From the NCBI RefSeq assembly GCF_041197575.1, contig NZ_JBDKXB010000025.1, positions 1-54,079 of the forward strand: DNA of 54,079 nucleotides, written 5' to 3'. Below are positions 1 to 7,847 of the stretch, in pieces (position 1 is the stretch's first letter; the number at the start of each line of letters is the position of its first letter). The position numbers were made by a program, and so were the translations under genes. The notes under the pieces are model-generated. The model did not search any database and was not told the DNA's origin. It worked only from the letters and a program-made list of their open reading frames with translations. This DNA is from Thioalkalicoccus limnaeus (GTDB lineage: Bacteria > Pseudomonadota > Gammaproteobacteria > Chromatiales > Chromatiaceae).

Positions 1-109
1 ATAGCTCAGCCCCCTGACGCAGTGCCGATGGCGAATTGTCTCCATCGGCCTATCTTGACGATTTTCGGGGTCCGCTATACACCAAGCCCAAGGTCACCAA
101 GCCGGCAGT

Positions 110-1067
110 GTCTTAATCCCCTTACGAACGGGTCTCTGATTCAAACATATCGTTCGACCTGGATGTCGGCTTGTTGTTTTGTCTTAATCCCCTTACGAAC
201 GGGTCTCTGATTCAAACCAGGTTCCGTGGTTGGGCCGCCTAGGCCCACATCGTCTTAATCCCCTTACGAACGGGTCTCTGATTCAAACTCCCTACGTTCA
301 ACCCAGCCGAGCCGGCGGATACCGTCTTAATCCCCTTACGAACGGGTCTCTGATTCAAACCTCACTCAATGAGGAAAGACCATGAAAACGATCACGTCTT
401 AATCCCCTTACGAACGGGTCTCTGATTCAAACCGGTCGTGGCAGCCTATATAGATCGGTTCCAGGCGCGTCTTAATCCCCTTACGAACGGGTCTCTGATT
501 CAAACCGCCGTGACTCGTTCGGTCGCTGGGCGTTGTTTGTCTTAATCCCCTTACGAACGGGTCTCTGATTCAAACGACGCGGGGCGAAAATTACAGAATC
601 TGTAAAAACGTCTTAATCCCCTTACGAACGGGTCTCTGATTCAAACCGACCAAGGTGTGAAGACAGGTGTTCTCCGCGCGTCTTAATCCCCTTACGAACG
701 GGTCTCTGATTCAAACACGCGCCGCGACATCGGCCCGTTGGTGGATCGAGTCTTAATCCCCTTACAAACGGGTCTCTGATTCAAACTATGTCACCGAAAA
801 CCCCGCACAGGAAAACCCCGTCTTAATCCCCTTACGAACGGGTCTCTGATTCAAACGAGACCAAGCCCCCGGCCGACGACGCCATCGATGTCTTAATCCC
901 CTTACGAACGGGTCTCTGATTCAAACAGATGAACCAATCGACACCACTCGCCGTTTTCGGGTCTTAATCCCCTTACGAACGGGTCTCTGATTCAAACCTT
1001 TGTCGCCTGCAATTACCGCGGCGAAGAGTTGTCTTAATCCCCTTACGAACGGGTCTCTGATTCAAAC
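110..1067. CRISPR. CRISPR array, 14 repeats of 37 bp and 13 spacers
   Basis: Fourteen 37-bp repeats start at 110, 181, 252, 324, 396, 469, 539, 610, 680, 750, 820, 890, 961 and 1031. They begin GTCTTAATCCCC and end GATTCAAAC on the plus strand, with CCC/GGG arms around TTACGAA. All are identical except the repeat at 750, which has one G-to-A change (TTACAAACG). Spacers are 33-36 bp. The bases left of 110 hold no further repeat, so one end of the array is there. Orientation is unresolved. The 3' end ATTCAAAC resembles the common ATTGAAAC end of type III repeats, and a weak TTGACG/TATACA pair at 55-81 points into the array. The cas genes, however, run toward it on the minus strand. It presumably supplies crRNA to the adjacent Cmr system. 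Confidence 0.99.
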
Positions 1068-1230
1068 CGCACCCTCGGATTCGGCCTTTAGAAACAACCT
1101 GATGGAGAGGGGTCTGAGGATCATTTCAGATTTCCAGGAGTTGGCGTTGCGTGTCCACAGAAACGTCCGAATCAAGGTCGAGGATACGCGGCGATGCGGC
1201 CCCTCGCAAGCCGAACCGCGCGGACCAGTG

Positions 1231-1557
1231 TCAGATCAATAGGACATCGATGGGGGAGGCGTGGTCGTGCTTCTTGAACAGGTCGGTTCCATCGATTCCG
1301 CTTCCACGCCCAAGCTGATCGATATCGACCTTTGCGGGCAATGGGTAGACACGAATGTCGTCGCGTCGCGGGTCGATGATGGTGGCGAGTTCGGATAGCA
1401 AGGCCTGGATCTCGGCCGGGCGAGCTGGAACCAGGAAGACCGAATATTGGAGTGGGAAGCCCTTGCGCCGCACGGTGCGGTGAACCTCGGCGAGACGCCG
1501 CGGATCGCCCGAGATGTCGTACGCGAGGATGTGAAGCTGACTACGATTCGCCGCCAT
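1231..1557 (-). CDS. cas2: Cas2 endoribonuclease-like adaptation protein (copy A)
   Basis: The 108-residue protein starts with the Cas2 ferredoxin-like core (HILAYDISGDPRRL at residues 8-21, followed by the helix and the QYSVFLVPA strand). Cas2 dimers bridge two Cas1 dimers in the spacer-integration complex. The conserved first-strand Asp (D14) is present. The start is supported by AGGAG about 8 bases upstream on the minus strand. The C-terminal 25 residues extend past the usual core. It is the last cas gene before the array, 129 bp downstream of the degenerate cas1. The locus has a second cas2 at 3518-3802 that is quite different in sequence, so this is not a recent duplication. Confidence 0.93.
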   Translation of the reverse strand: MAANRSQLHILAYDISGDPRRLAEVHRTVRRKGFPLQYSVFLVPARPAEIQALLSELATIIDPRRDDIRVYPLPAKVDIDQLGRGSGIDGTDLFKKHDHASPIDVLLI

Positions 1558-1686
1558 GGTCTATCTCCTAATGGCGTTCCTGGGATGCGGCACGCTGGCC
1601 CGTGCTCGAAAGTGACCGTCAGCGTCTCTACGCGGGGTTCGGTAGGGCGTGCCGCGTACCATCGATCGTCTCTGGAGCTCGCCGCA

Positions 1687-2538
1687 TCAGGTCTCGTGGA
1701 TCAGCCAACGGTGCAGGGTGCTGGTGATCTCGCGGCCGCGCTCGGCGACACGGATATGGCGCGACTCGAAGAGCGAGACCACTTCACGTCTCGTCGGGGG
1801 CCGAACGGGCTCCCCATGGCTGCGAGCGGCCATCTGGCGTGATCGAAGCCAGCCGAGGCGCGCCGGCTCCAGATACCAGATCAGGATCTCGGCGAGATCC
1901 CGGGCCAGCGTCGGCGGGCCGATCTGGCCCAGCGATTGGCCGGCGCCGAGGCCGAGGTCTTGCAGATGTTCCTGCATCCAGCCGAAAGCCAGGGACCTGA
2001 TCCATTGGCGTGTCGACAGGGCCACCGCCGGACCGGCGTAGCGGCCGGCACGCAACTCGATCTGCGCACGACAATTCGACGGATCGCGCTGCTCGAGCGG
2101 AATCGCCAGTTTGTGGCCGACCCAGTGCGCGGCGCGCCGCCGGTAATTGCGGAACCAGTAGCCATACATCCCCTCGGCCTGAGGCAGCAGCAGGAATTCG
2201 GTCAGTCGTTGGTAGAGCTCGTCGTAGGCCCCGGGACGGCCGGTCAGCCGCGCCCTGATCTCCCCCTGCTCATCGAGGAACAACACGCTGATCCCACGTT
2301 CGGCACAAGCGAGCAGCGCTGGAGAGCTCCAGCCGACGTTGGTCGCGGTCACGACGCGCGAGAGCCGTTGCAACGGGAACAGTTGCGGCGCGCGCTCTTC
2401 GCGACTGATGCACAGCGCCGGTCCGTCGAGGCTGACGTAGGTATCGGCACCCGGGGCGATATAGAGCGGACGGGTGTCGATGGCGGCACCGCGCTCGGCA
2501 CGCGGGCTCCCTTTCTTGCGAGGGGTGTGGACGATCAT
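1687..2538 (-). CDS. Degenerate Cas1-like protein lacking the catalytic residues
   Basis: This 283-residue protein aligns with the neighbouring canonical Cas1. The N-terminal beta domain (RPLYIAPGADTYVSLDG through ISVLFLDEQGEIRARLTG) matches that of Cas1 at 2535-3512 segment by segment. The C-terminal part retains TLARDLAEILIWYLEP where Cas1 has SLAADLIEPLRP. The three metal ligands are missing: there is no LEG glutamate, no LHE/FHE histidine, and no ELRP-type acidic residue in register. The reading frame is intact, and its ATG overlaps the stop of the upstream cas1 (ATGA). It is therefore probably translated and structural rather than catalytic, perhaps a pseudo-subunit of the integrase. That role is inference. 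Confidence 0.8.
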   Translation of the reverse strand: MIVHTPRKKGSPRAERGAAIDTRPLYIAPGADTYVSLDGPALCISREERAPQLFPLQRLSRVVTATNVGWSSPALLACAERGISVLFLDEQGEIRARLTGRPGAYDELYQRLTEFLLLPQAEGMYGYWFRNYRRRAAHWVGHKLAIPLEQRDPSNCRAQIELRAGRYAGPAVALSTRQWIRSLAFGWMQEHLQDLGLGAGQSLGQIGPPTLARDLAEILIWYLEPARLGWLRSRQMAARSHGEPVRPPTRREVVSLFESRHIRVAERGREITSTLHRWLIHET

Positions 2539-3512
2539 TCGGTTTGCCCTCTGTGGTCGCTCGGCCCTTGCCCCACCTGGCCCAGGTGCGCGGCCACGCG
2601 GGTCGTGACACGACGCAGCCAGCGCCGCGCAGGTCGGGCGAAGGGCTCATAGGCGCGAAAGAAGTGGCCGCGCCCGGCCTTGCCGAGGAGACAGGCCGAC
2701 CCGTCTCGAACGAAATGATCGGCGGTCAGCGTGCGGGTGCGGAACTGTTCCCAGGCCCAACCATCGAGACGCGGGCGCAGCGGCTCGATCAGATCGGCGG
2801 CCAGCGACGCGCGGCCGAACGCCGGTTCGTGGAAATAGCCGATTGCCGGATCCAGGCCCGCCACGTGGCAGGCCCGCGTCGCCTCGTGATGCAGCAGCGT
2901 ATAGCCGAGCGACAGGACCGCGTTGAACGGATCGCGCGGGGGCCGACGATTGCGTCCGGCGAACCCGAGCGACTCGGGCAGAAGCACGGCCAACCCGGCG
3001 AAGTGGGCCGCGGCGGCGGCCCCTTCGAGACCACGCAGGCTGTCGATCGACAGGGCGGTTTCGCCGCGGAGGCGGGCACGAATGGTCTTGAGGCGGCGGT
3101 GCGTCTCGGTGAGCGGGTGCCGCCGATCGGGACGCTGGATGATCGCACGCTGGATCAGCCGGCTTTGGCCCTGCACCTTGGCCAGGACCAGGCGTCGCGA
3201 CCAGTCGCGGCACCATTCCGGATCGTCGTAACAGCGGTATTGGCCGATCCGCCGGACGGCGTCGTTGTGGCCGGGCCCCAGCAAGGCCGCTACTTTGGAC
3301 CCATTCCAACCCCCGAACAGGAGCACGCTGACACCGCCGTCGGCGAGCCGGGCGAGCGCCCCGCTCTGCACGCTGACCGAGCTGCGCATCACGATCCGTT
3401 CGAGCAAATGCAATGGCACCGTCGTCTGGCGCGCGTTGTCCGCATAGATGGCCAGGGCCTGGCCTTCGAGCTTGAGCGCGAGGTCGCGCCGGTCGAGATA
3501 CAGGGTCGTCAT
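2535..3512 (-). CDS. cas1: Cas1 integrase, canonical
   Basis: The 325-residue Cas1 has an intact active site: E163 in SLRGLEGAA, H228 in GYFHEPAFGR, and D240/E243 in LAADLIEPLRP. Cas1 is the metal-dependent integrase that inserts new spacers at the leader-proximal repeat. The ATG at 3512 begins MTTLYLDRRDLALKLEG, the expected first beta strand. The longer upstream frame overlaps cas2 and is not used here. The gene lies 5 bp after the stop of the upstream cas2 and overlaps the degenerate cas1-like gene by ATGA, so all three look co-translated. No reverse transcriptase or Cas6 domain is fused to it, unlike some type III Cas1 proteins. Confidence 0.96.
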   Translation of the reverse strand: MTTLYLDRRDLALKLEGQALAIYADNARQTTVPLHLLERIVMRSSVSVQSGALARLADGGVSVLLFGGWNGSKVAALLGPGHNDAVRRIGQYRCYDDPEWCRDWSRRLVLAKVQGQSRLIQRAIIQRPDRRHPLTETHRRLKTIRARLRGETALSIDSLRGLEGAAAAAHFAGLAVLLPESLGFAGRNRRPPRDPFNAVLSLGYTLLHHEATRACHVAGLDPAIGYFHEPAFGRASLAADLIEPLRPRLDGWAWEQFRTRTLTADHFVRDGSACLLGKAGRGHFFRAYEPFARPARRWLRRVTTRVAAHLGQVGQGPSDHRGQTE

Positions 3513-3517
3513 GGTCG

Positions 3518-3802
3518 TCAGTCCACGTAGAACCACGGGGGGTCGGTCGGCTTGACCGCGATGCCGAGCGTCCGGATCCGGCCGCGCGGGTCGAGCCGCA
3601 CGAGGAAGAAACGATCTTCGTGGAGATTCAGTACGGCCCGAATCTGGCCCAGCAGGCGCCGGCGTTCGGCCGGCGTCAGAAAGCACTCGAAGACCGATTT
3701 CTGCCGGCCGCTCGCGTAGCCCTTGAGCACCACGAGCGCCTCGCGAAGCCGACCGGGATCGGAGACGTCATAGGCGGCCAGGTGCAGGATTCGCTTGGTC
3801 AT
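3518..3802 (-). CDS. cas2: Cas2 adaptation protein (copy B)
   Basis: A 94-residue Cas2 with first strand LHLAAYDVSDPGRLREAL, the KSVFECFLT strand, and the C-terminal strand region ending in PPWFYVD. It heads the four-gene adaptation block and is immediately followed by canonical cas1. Length is normal for Cas2. Its sequence differs strongly from the other Cas2 at 1231-1557. That suggests the two Cas2 proteins pair with different Cas1 proteins, or that one replaces the other. Upstream, at 3842-3853, lies a perfect 12-bp palindrome CACAAGCTTGTG that recurs near other cas genes. Confidence 0.93.
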   Translation of the reverse strand: MTKRILHLAAYDVSDPGRLREALVVLKGYASGRQKSVFECFLTPAERRRLLGQIRAVLNLHEDRFFLVRLDPRGRIRTLGIAVKPTDPPWFYVD

Positions 3803-3873
3803 GGGCGCAGGTTAGCGCCGGGCGGGCGGCCTCGCCGGGTTCACAAGCTTGTGGCGGGGCCGGTGTGTCTCGA

Positions 3874-5028
3874 CTACGACGGCGCCAACCAGCGTGCGAT
3901 GACGCCGCGCAGCTCGGGCAACCGGTCTCCGGCGCAGACCTGGATGCGCAGATCGGCGGCGCGGCGCCGAACGTGGGCGGGCAACGGCAAGTAGCTGACC
4001 AGCATGGCCCGAGCCTGAAGGCCGCCGAGGAGATCGGCCAGCGCATCGAGCCGGTAGAGGGCCTCGGCGCCCGGCCCCTCGCCCTGCTTCCAGCTCTTGG
4101 TCTTGCACTCGACCAGATACAGGCGGTTCTCGGCCAGGCAGGCGACGTCGATCTCGTTGTGGATCGGCGCGCCGCGCGCGTCCTCGCGGTACAGCTCGAC
4201 GCCGCGCGCGAGGTCCTGGATACGCCGCTGCTCGCCGCGCAGCGCGCGCAAGACCCCGTAGACATGCTCCTCGAGCCAACCGCCGTTGACGAAGAAGCGC
4301 GCCGCCTCGTCGGGGAAATGCAAGCAACCGCCGGCGACGCGGAGCAACCCCATGCGGGCGAACTGGCCGAGGAGATCACCAAGCGCGCGATCGTCGCGCT
4401 GGTCCGCCGTCAGAGGCGGCGAACGTAGCGAATCGGTCGCCTTCATCGCCAACCAGTTCAGCGTGCCCAATGCCGGGGCCAGGCGTGCGTTGTGCGCGAC
4501 CAGCCAGTCGGTCAGGGCGCGGCGGGCCTCGGGGATGGCTTCGGTCACTGCCGCGCGGCATTGCGCGCCGTGCGCGAGCAGGAAGGCATCCAACCGGATC
4601 CGATTTGCCAAGTCGACCGGCGGCCGTGCCCGCGGATGCATCCAGATCAGCCGGTCCTGCTCCGGGTGGATGTAGAAGATTGGCTGATCGGCCGCGCGGA
4701 AGACCTCGTAGGCCGCGATGCTCATCGGCTTGGTGCCACCTGTCGCATTCAGCGCGATCCCGCCCGCGCCGACCTCCCGCAACTCCGGTTCGAGCCGGTG
4801 CAACAGCTGCGACTGAACTTGTTCGATGTCCCAGGGATCCGTGATCGCCCACCGCTCGACACGAATCCCGCGCGGCTTCAGGACCCGCTCCAGCCAGTCG
4901 GCCCGGCGCACCATATCGGGGCTCACGAGCAGGATCACGCGCCGCGGCGCGACCGCCGGATCGAGCACTGGGGTCAAGTTCGGCGTCGGTTGCGCCGAGA
5001 CGAGACAGAGGTGCGTATGTTCGGCCAT
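3874..5028 (-). CDS. Can2/Card1-like CARF nuclease (DUF1887 family)
   Basis: The 384-residue protein has an N-terminal CARF domain (core strand VILLVSPDMVRR near 31-42, and the ligand-loop motif NATGGTKPMS at 94-103). A C-terminal PD-(D/E)XK nuclease domain follows, with D294 in NEIDV and E308-C-K310 in YLVECKT. This is the layout of Can2/Card1 proteins, whose nuclease is switched on by cyclic tetra-adenylate made by Cas10. Both the ligand loop and the nuclease triad are intact, so it should be active. The start follows GGGAGGGACC. It sits between csx16 and the adaptation genes on the same strand. Whether it cuts RNA, nicked DNA or both cannot be told from sequence. Confidence 0.9.
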   Translation of the reverse strand: MAEHTHLCLVSAQPTPNLTPVLDPAVAPRRVILLVSPDMVRRADWLERVLKPRGIRVERWAITDPWDIEQVQSQLLHRLEPELREVGAGGIALNATGGTKPMSIAAYEVFRAADQPIFYIHPEQDRLIWMHPRARPPVDLANRIRLDAFLLAHGAQCRAAVTEAIPEARRALTDWLVAHNARLAPALGTLNWLAMKATDSLRSPPLTADQRDDRALGDLLGQFARMGLLRVAGGCLHFPDEAARFFVNGGWLEEHVYGVLRALRGEQRRIQDLARGVELYREDARGAPIHNEIDVACLAENRLYLVECKTKSWKQGEGPGAEALYRLDALADLLGGLQARAMLVSYLPLPAHVRRRAADLRIQVCAGDRLPELRGVIARWLAPS

Positions 5029-5167
5029 GGTCCCTCCCGATGATGGTCATCCGTTCGTCGCTATTGGATCATGTGCCGGCGCGGGGACGCTGCGCGGCCC
5101 GGGCCAGTGCGATACGGGGCGACCGCGGCGTGGCGAACCGCCGGCCCCAACCTCTGCCGTGAGCCTG

Positions 5168-5461
5168 TCAGCCGACTCGCTCGATCCGAAAGGTCTCGAG
5201 CCGTGCCCCGCAGGCACGCATCTGCTCGGCCGTCAACTCGCGCCCGCGCAGCTCGGGCGGCAGATCCAGGCTCAGGTGGCGAAACTCGGCGCCCCGCGCG
5301 CAGACCTCGGCCGCCAGGTTGACCGGCAACGAGCCGATCACCGTATCGCCGGGCTGAATCTCCACCGGATCGAGGTGAAGAACGAACTCATCGACGGTGA
5401 TGCCTTCCTCCGTTGCCCATTCCAGGGCACCGGGGTGGCGGGAGACGAAGTAGGTGGTCAT
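5168..5461 (-). CDS. csx16: Csx16 CRISPR-associated protein
   Basis: The 97-residue protein matches the Csx16 (VVA1548) family over its whole length, with the characteristic start TTYFVSRHPGALEWA, then VLHLDPVEIQPGDTVIGSLP and HLSLDLPPELRGREL. Csx16 occurs almost only in type III CRISPR loci, next to CARF effectors. Recent work on small Csx proteins of this kind points to binding or breakdown of cyclic oligoadenylates, which would make it a brake on the two neighbouring CARF nucleases. That role is plausible here but not shown by the sequence. It is 30 bp downstream of the CARF-HEPN gene and 139 bp upstream of the Can2-like gene. Confidence 0.92.
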   Translation of the reverse strand: MTTYFVSRHPGALEWATEEGITVDEFVLHLDPVEIQPGDTVIGSLPVNLAAEVCARGAEFRHLSLDLPPELRGRELTAEQMRACGARLETFRIERVG

Positions 5462-5491
5462 CGGCGCAGCTGGCCTCCGTCGCTCGTCACG

Positions 5492-6778
5492 TCAAGTCCG
5501 CCAGAAGGGCTCTGATGGCAATTGCGGGGAAAGGCTTTTCAGACCAACCCTCGCTGCCTCGCTGCGCAGCAGCGGAATCAACGCGGTCTCAGCCCACCCG
5601 GAAAAGGCTGCCCAATCGGTCGGCCCAACCGGCGTCTCGCCATGGGCGAGAATCGAACCGTTGCGTCTGAGCAGATGGTCGAGTAGATGGTCGCGTTCCT
5701 GCTCCACGAAGGCGCGAACCGGTCCGTCCAAGTGATGGGCGGCCAACTCCCAGGCATCGCGCAGACCCACCTTGAGTTTTCCGTTGGTGGCCGGCGCGAC
5801 CTGAAGCCCTGACGGCACCTGTGAGGCGTCGAGGTCAGAGGTATCGATTCCCTTCGTGCGCAAGAGCCACTGAGCGGTCCACTCTATCAACCGATAGAGG
5901 CGAGCCACCGCGTCATCGTAACGGGCTTGCGCGGCTCGGCGGTGGGCGTTGAGCCAGAGATCCCACAACTGGGCGGGGGTGCGCTTCGGGTCATCGACCG
6001 AGCTGGTCAGGCACTTCGCAGCCGTAAACCAAGCGCCGGCCGTCGCGCCGATACGATTGCGATAAATCTCCATCCCCCTGAGTGCCGATTGGTGGTCGAA
6101 CCTGTCCCAGGCATCCAAAGCGCGACTCAGACCTGTCGCGATCTGGAGCTCGCCGCGCAGTGTCGCATCGCGCGGGGCCGCCAAACCGGCCAGGCCATCG
6201 GCCGCCTCGCCGTAGGCGAAGCGGCCCCAAGCCGCGAGGTAAGGGGCCATCGCGCGGCGCAGGCGAATACCCTCGGTGTAGATCGCGAGTCCGGATTGGC
6301 TGCCGTCATGGACCTTGATCAGATCGGCGCGCGCCCCGGTGATGATCTGCAACGCGATGCCATCCAACTCGAGCGCGGCCATCACGAGCGCGGCGCTCAT
6401 CGTCTTGGTGCCGCCCGTGTAGTCCGCGACGAAACGGGCATCCGGAAAGCGCCGTCGCAGATCGGCCAGCGCATCGAGAATCGTGCTGACCGCCAGGTCC
6501 AGATCGTCCGACGGGACTTCGATCGTCGTCCATCCCTCGTCCGGGAGCTTGGTCAGCGTCGGTAGGTTCGGCAGACGCTCGACGGCATCGCCGCACCGCG
6601 CCTCGATCGGCGTACCCTTCCCTGTCACCATCGATATCGAGCCGGGCTTGCCAGTCGCCGGATCCCGTGCGGAGCAGATGAACAGCGTATGCCGCGGACG
6701 GCACTCGCTGATCGCGGTCAGAAGCGGTTGGTGCGAACCACCTACCGTGCAAATGAGAATAACGTCCGACACGAACAT
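5492..6778 (-). CDS. CARF-HEPN protein, TIGR02710 family (Csm6-like effector)
   Basis: The 428-residue protein starts MFVSDVILICTVGGSHQPLL, a CARF-type Rossmann strand and glycine loop. The ligand-loop motif DYTGGTKTMS is at 119-128. The C-terminal alpha-helical half ends with a HEPN ribonuclease motif, R372-N-G-S-I-L-A-H379 (R-x6-H). The TIGR02710 family is found in type III loci and is expected to be an RNase activated by cyclic oligoadenylate, acting non-specifically on RNA. The start was chosen for the GAGGAGGGGC just upstream; a longer in-frame extension has no ribosome binding site. It precedes csx16 by 30 bp. Confidence 0.88.
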   Translation of the reverse strand: MFVSDVILICTVGGSHQPLLTAISECRPRHTLFICSARDPATGKPGSISMVTGKGTPIEARCGDAVERLPNLPTLTKLPDEGWTTIEVPSDDLDLAVSTILDALADLRRRFPDARFVADYTGGTKTMSAALVMAALELDGIALQIITGARADLIKVHDGSQSGLAIYTEGIRLRRAMAPYLAAWGRFAYGEAADGLAGLAAPRDATLRGELQIATGLSRALDAWDRFDHQSALRGMEIYRNRIGATAGAWFTAAKCLTSSVDDPKRTPAQLWDLWLNAHRRAAQARYDDAVARLYRLIEWTAQWLLRTKGIDTSDLDASQVPSGLQVAPATNGKLKVGLRDAWELAAHHLDGPVRAFVEQERDHLLDHLLRRNGSILAHGETPVGPTDWAAFSGWAETALIPLLRSEAARVGLKSLSPQLPSEPFWRT

Positions 6779-7083
6779 GCCCCTCCTCGAATGACCGATC
6801 GCCATCTCCACCACAACACCGCTGAACGACCCGCTAGCCGCATGACGAGGCATCCGAGCCCGAACGGAAGTTCGTACAGCCGGGCTACGACGAACTCTTG
6901 CAGCAAGATCCCCATCAGTCCGCAGGCGGCCGTCGCACGCCTAGCGGCACCAGCCGGCTTGGGTCCATGCAACCGCCGACCGCATACCAAACCGCAGCGC
7001 GCCCGCTGCTCTGTTGGCAATTCACGGAGTGTCCTCCGTCAAAGGCGGGCGCCTCCGGCTCGAGGCGGGATGGATATCATTCC
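6779..7083. other. Intergenic, 305 bp, no recognised gene
   Basis: This gap separates the second HEPN/MNT pair from the CARF-HEPN gene. Short open frames exist on both strands, but none has family resemblance or convincing start signals. It probably carries a minus-strand promoter for the ancillary block, though I see no clear -35/-10 pair. Confidence 0.5.
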
Positions 7084-7548
7084 TCAACCCACCCTGCGAG
7101 CCTTGTCCGCGTAGCGTTCCGCCCGACCCAAGGCCGCGATGAGGATGCGACTCTGTCGACGCACCCTGTCGATCAGCTCCGCCATCCGCTCGGGACATTC
7201 CGAATACTCATGGGCAATGGCGTTGCGGGTCTTCCTGATCTCCAGCCAGTCGCGCACCTGCGGCAGGATCGCGAGTTTCTCCATCAGGCTCAATAGATCC
7301 GGGATCCGCTCCGCCTTGTCGGGCTCGAATTCCAACATGGCAATCGTCTTGAACGGCGCAACCAACATGTCCTGCAGGCGGGCGAAGCGGGACGTCAGTG
7401 CCTCGTAGCGCTCGAGCCGTTCTTCGTCGGAAAGGGGCGTCGCGTCCCGCGCCCGCCGAAGCGAATACTCGAGATGGTCCGCCTGCTTGCGACACCGCGC
7501 GAGATGCTCCAGCAGCAAGCCGACGAGAATCGGGTCATAGAGGGTCAT
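7084..7548 (-). CDS. HEPN-domain toxin of an MNT/HEPN pair (first copy)
   Basis: A 154-residue, mostly helical protein with the HEPN motif R108-N-A-I-A-H113-E-Y115 (R-x4-H-x-Y). In the MntA/HepT family this motif is the RNase site of the toxin, and the Tyr is the residue the partner modifies with AMP. The start ATG at 7548 overlaps the stop of the upstream nucleotidyltransferase gene (ATGA), giving antitoxin-then-toxin order with translational coupling. Longer upstream frames are shadows of the partner gene. It lies downstream of cmr6, in the CRISPR ancillary region. Sequence-wise it is distinct from the second HEPN protein at 11732-12094. Confidence 0.85.
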   Translation of the reverse strand: MTLYDPILVGLLLEHLARCRKQADHLEYSLRRARDATPLSDEERLERYEALTSRFARLQDMLVAPFKTIAMLEFEPDKAERIPDLLSLMEKLAILPQVRDWLEIRKTRNAIAHEYSECPERMAELIDRVRRQSRILIAALGRAERYADKARRVG

Positions 7549-7847
7549 AGCAACAGGCCCCGTTGCTTCGCGATGCGATGGATCGGACGCTCGGCGTCGC
7601 CGGGGTAGCGCACCAACAAATCGACGGACACGCCCTCGAACAGGTCTTCCAGATCGATCGCCACCGCCATCTCCGCCGTCAACCGCCCGGCATCGGGCTC
7701 CTGCTCCGCCTCGACATAGAGATCGACATCGCCCCCGCGACGCCGGTCCTCGACGCGGGACCCGAACAGCCAGATCACCGAGTCCGGCCCGAAGCACTCG
7801 CGTAGCCGAGCCACAGCCAGCTGCCGCTGCTGCTCCGAGATTCGCAT
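7545..7847 (-). CDS. MNT-type nucleotidyltransferase antitoxin (first copy)
   Basis: This 100-residue minimal nucleotidyltransferase has G29-S-R at the nucleotide-binding turn, D40-V-D42 as the metal-binding pair (GGDVDLYVE), and a third acidic strand VSVDLLV. MntA proteins neutralise HEPN partners by adding AMP to the toxin tyrosine. The start MRISEQQ is chosen because it fits the family's usual N-terminus and forms a TGATG overlap with the small gene just upstream. The stop overlaps the HEPN start. Confidence 0.86.
   Translation of the reverse strand: MRISEQQRQLAVARLRECFGPDSVIWLFGSRVEDRRRGGDVDLYVEAEQEPDAGRLTAEMAVAIDLEDLFEGVSVDLLVRYPGDAERPIHRIAKQRGLLL

Noticed and set aside
1090..1126. Possible degenerate fifteenth CRISPR repeat right of the array
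   Set aside because: Only GGGTCT and a few scattered bases match the repeat in register; similarity elsewhere is at chance level.
22..1242. Open frames running through the CRISPR array
   Set aside because: They translate repeats and spacers and have no protein-like features.
1687..2538. Calling the degenerate cas1 a pseudogene
   Set aside because: The frame is intact over 283 codons, with a coupled start and preserved fold segments; loss is specific to catalytic residues.
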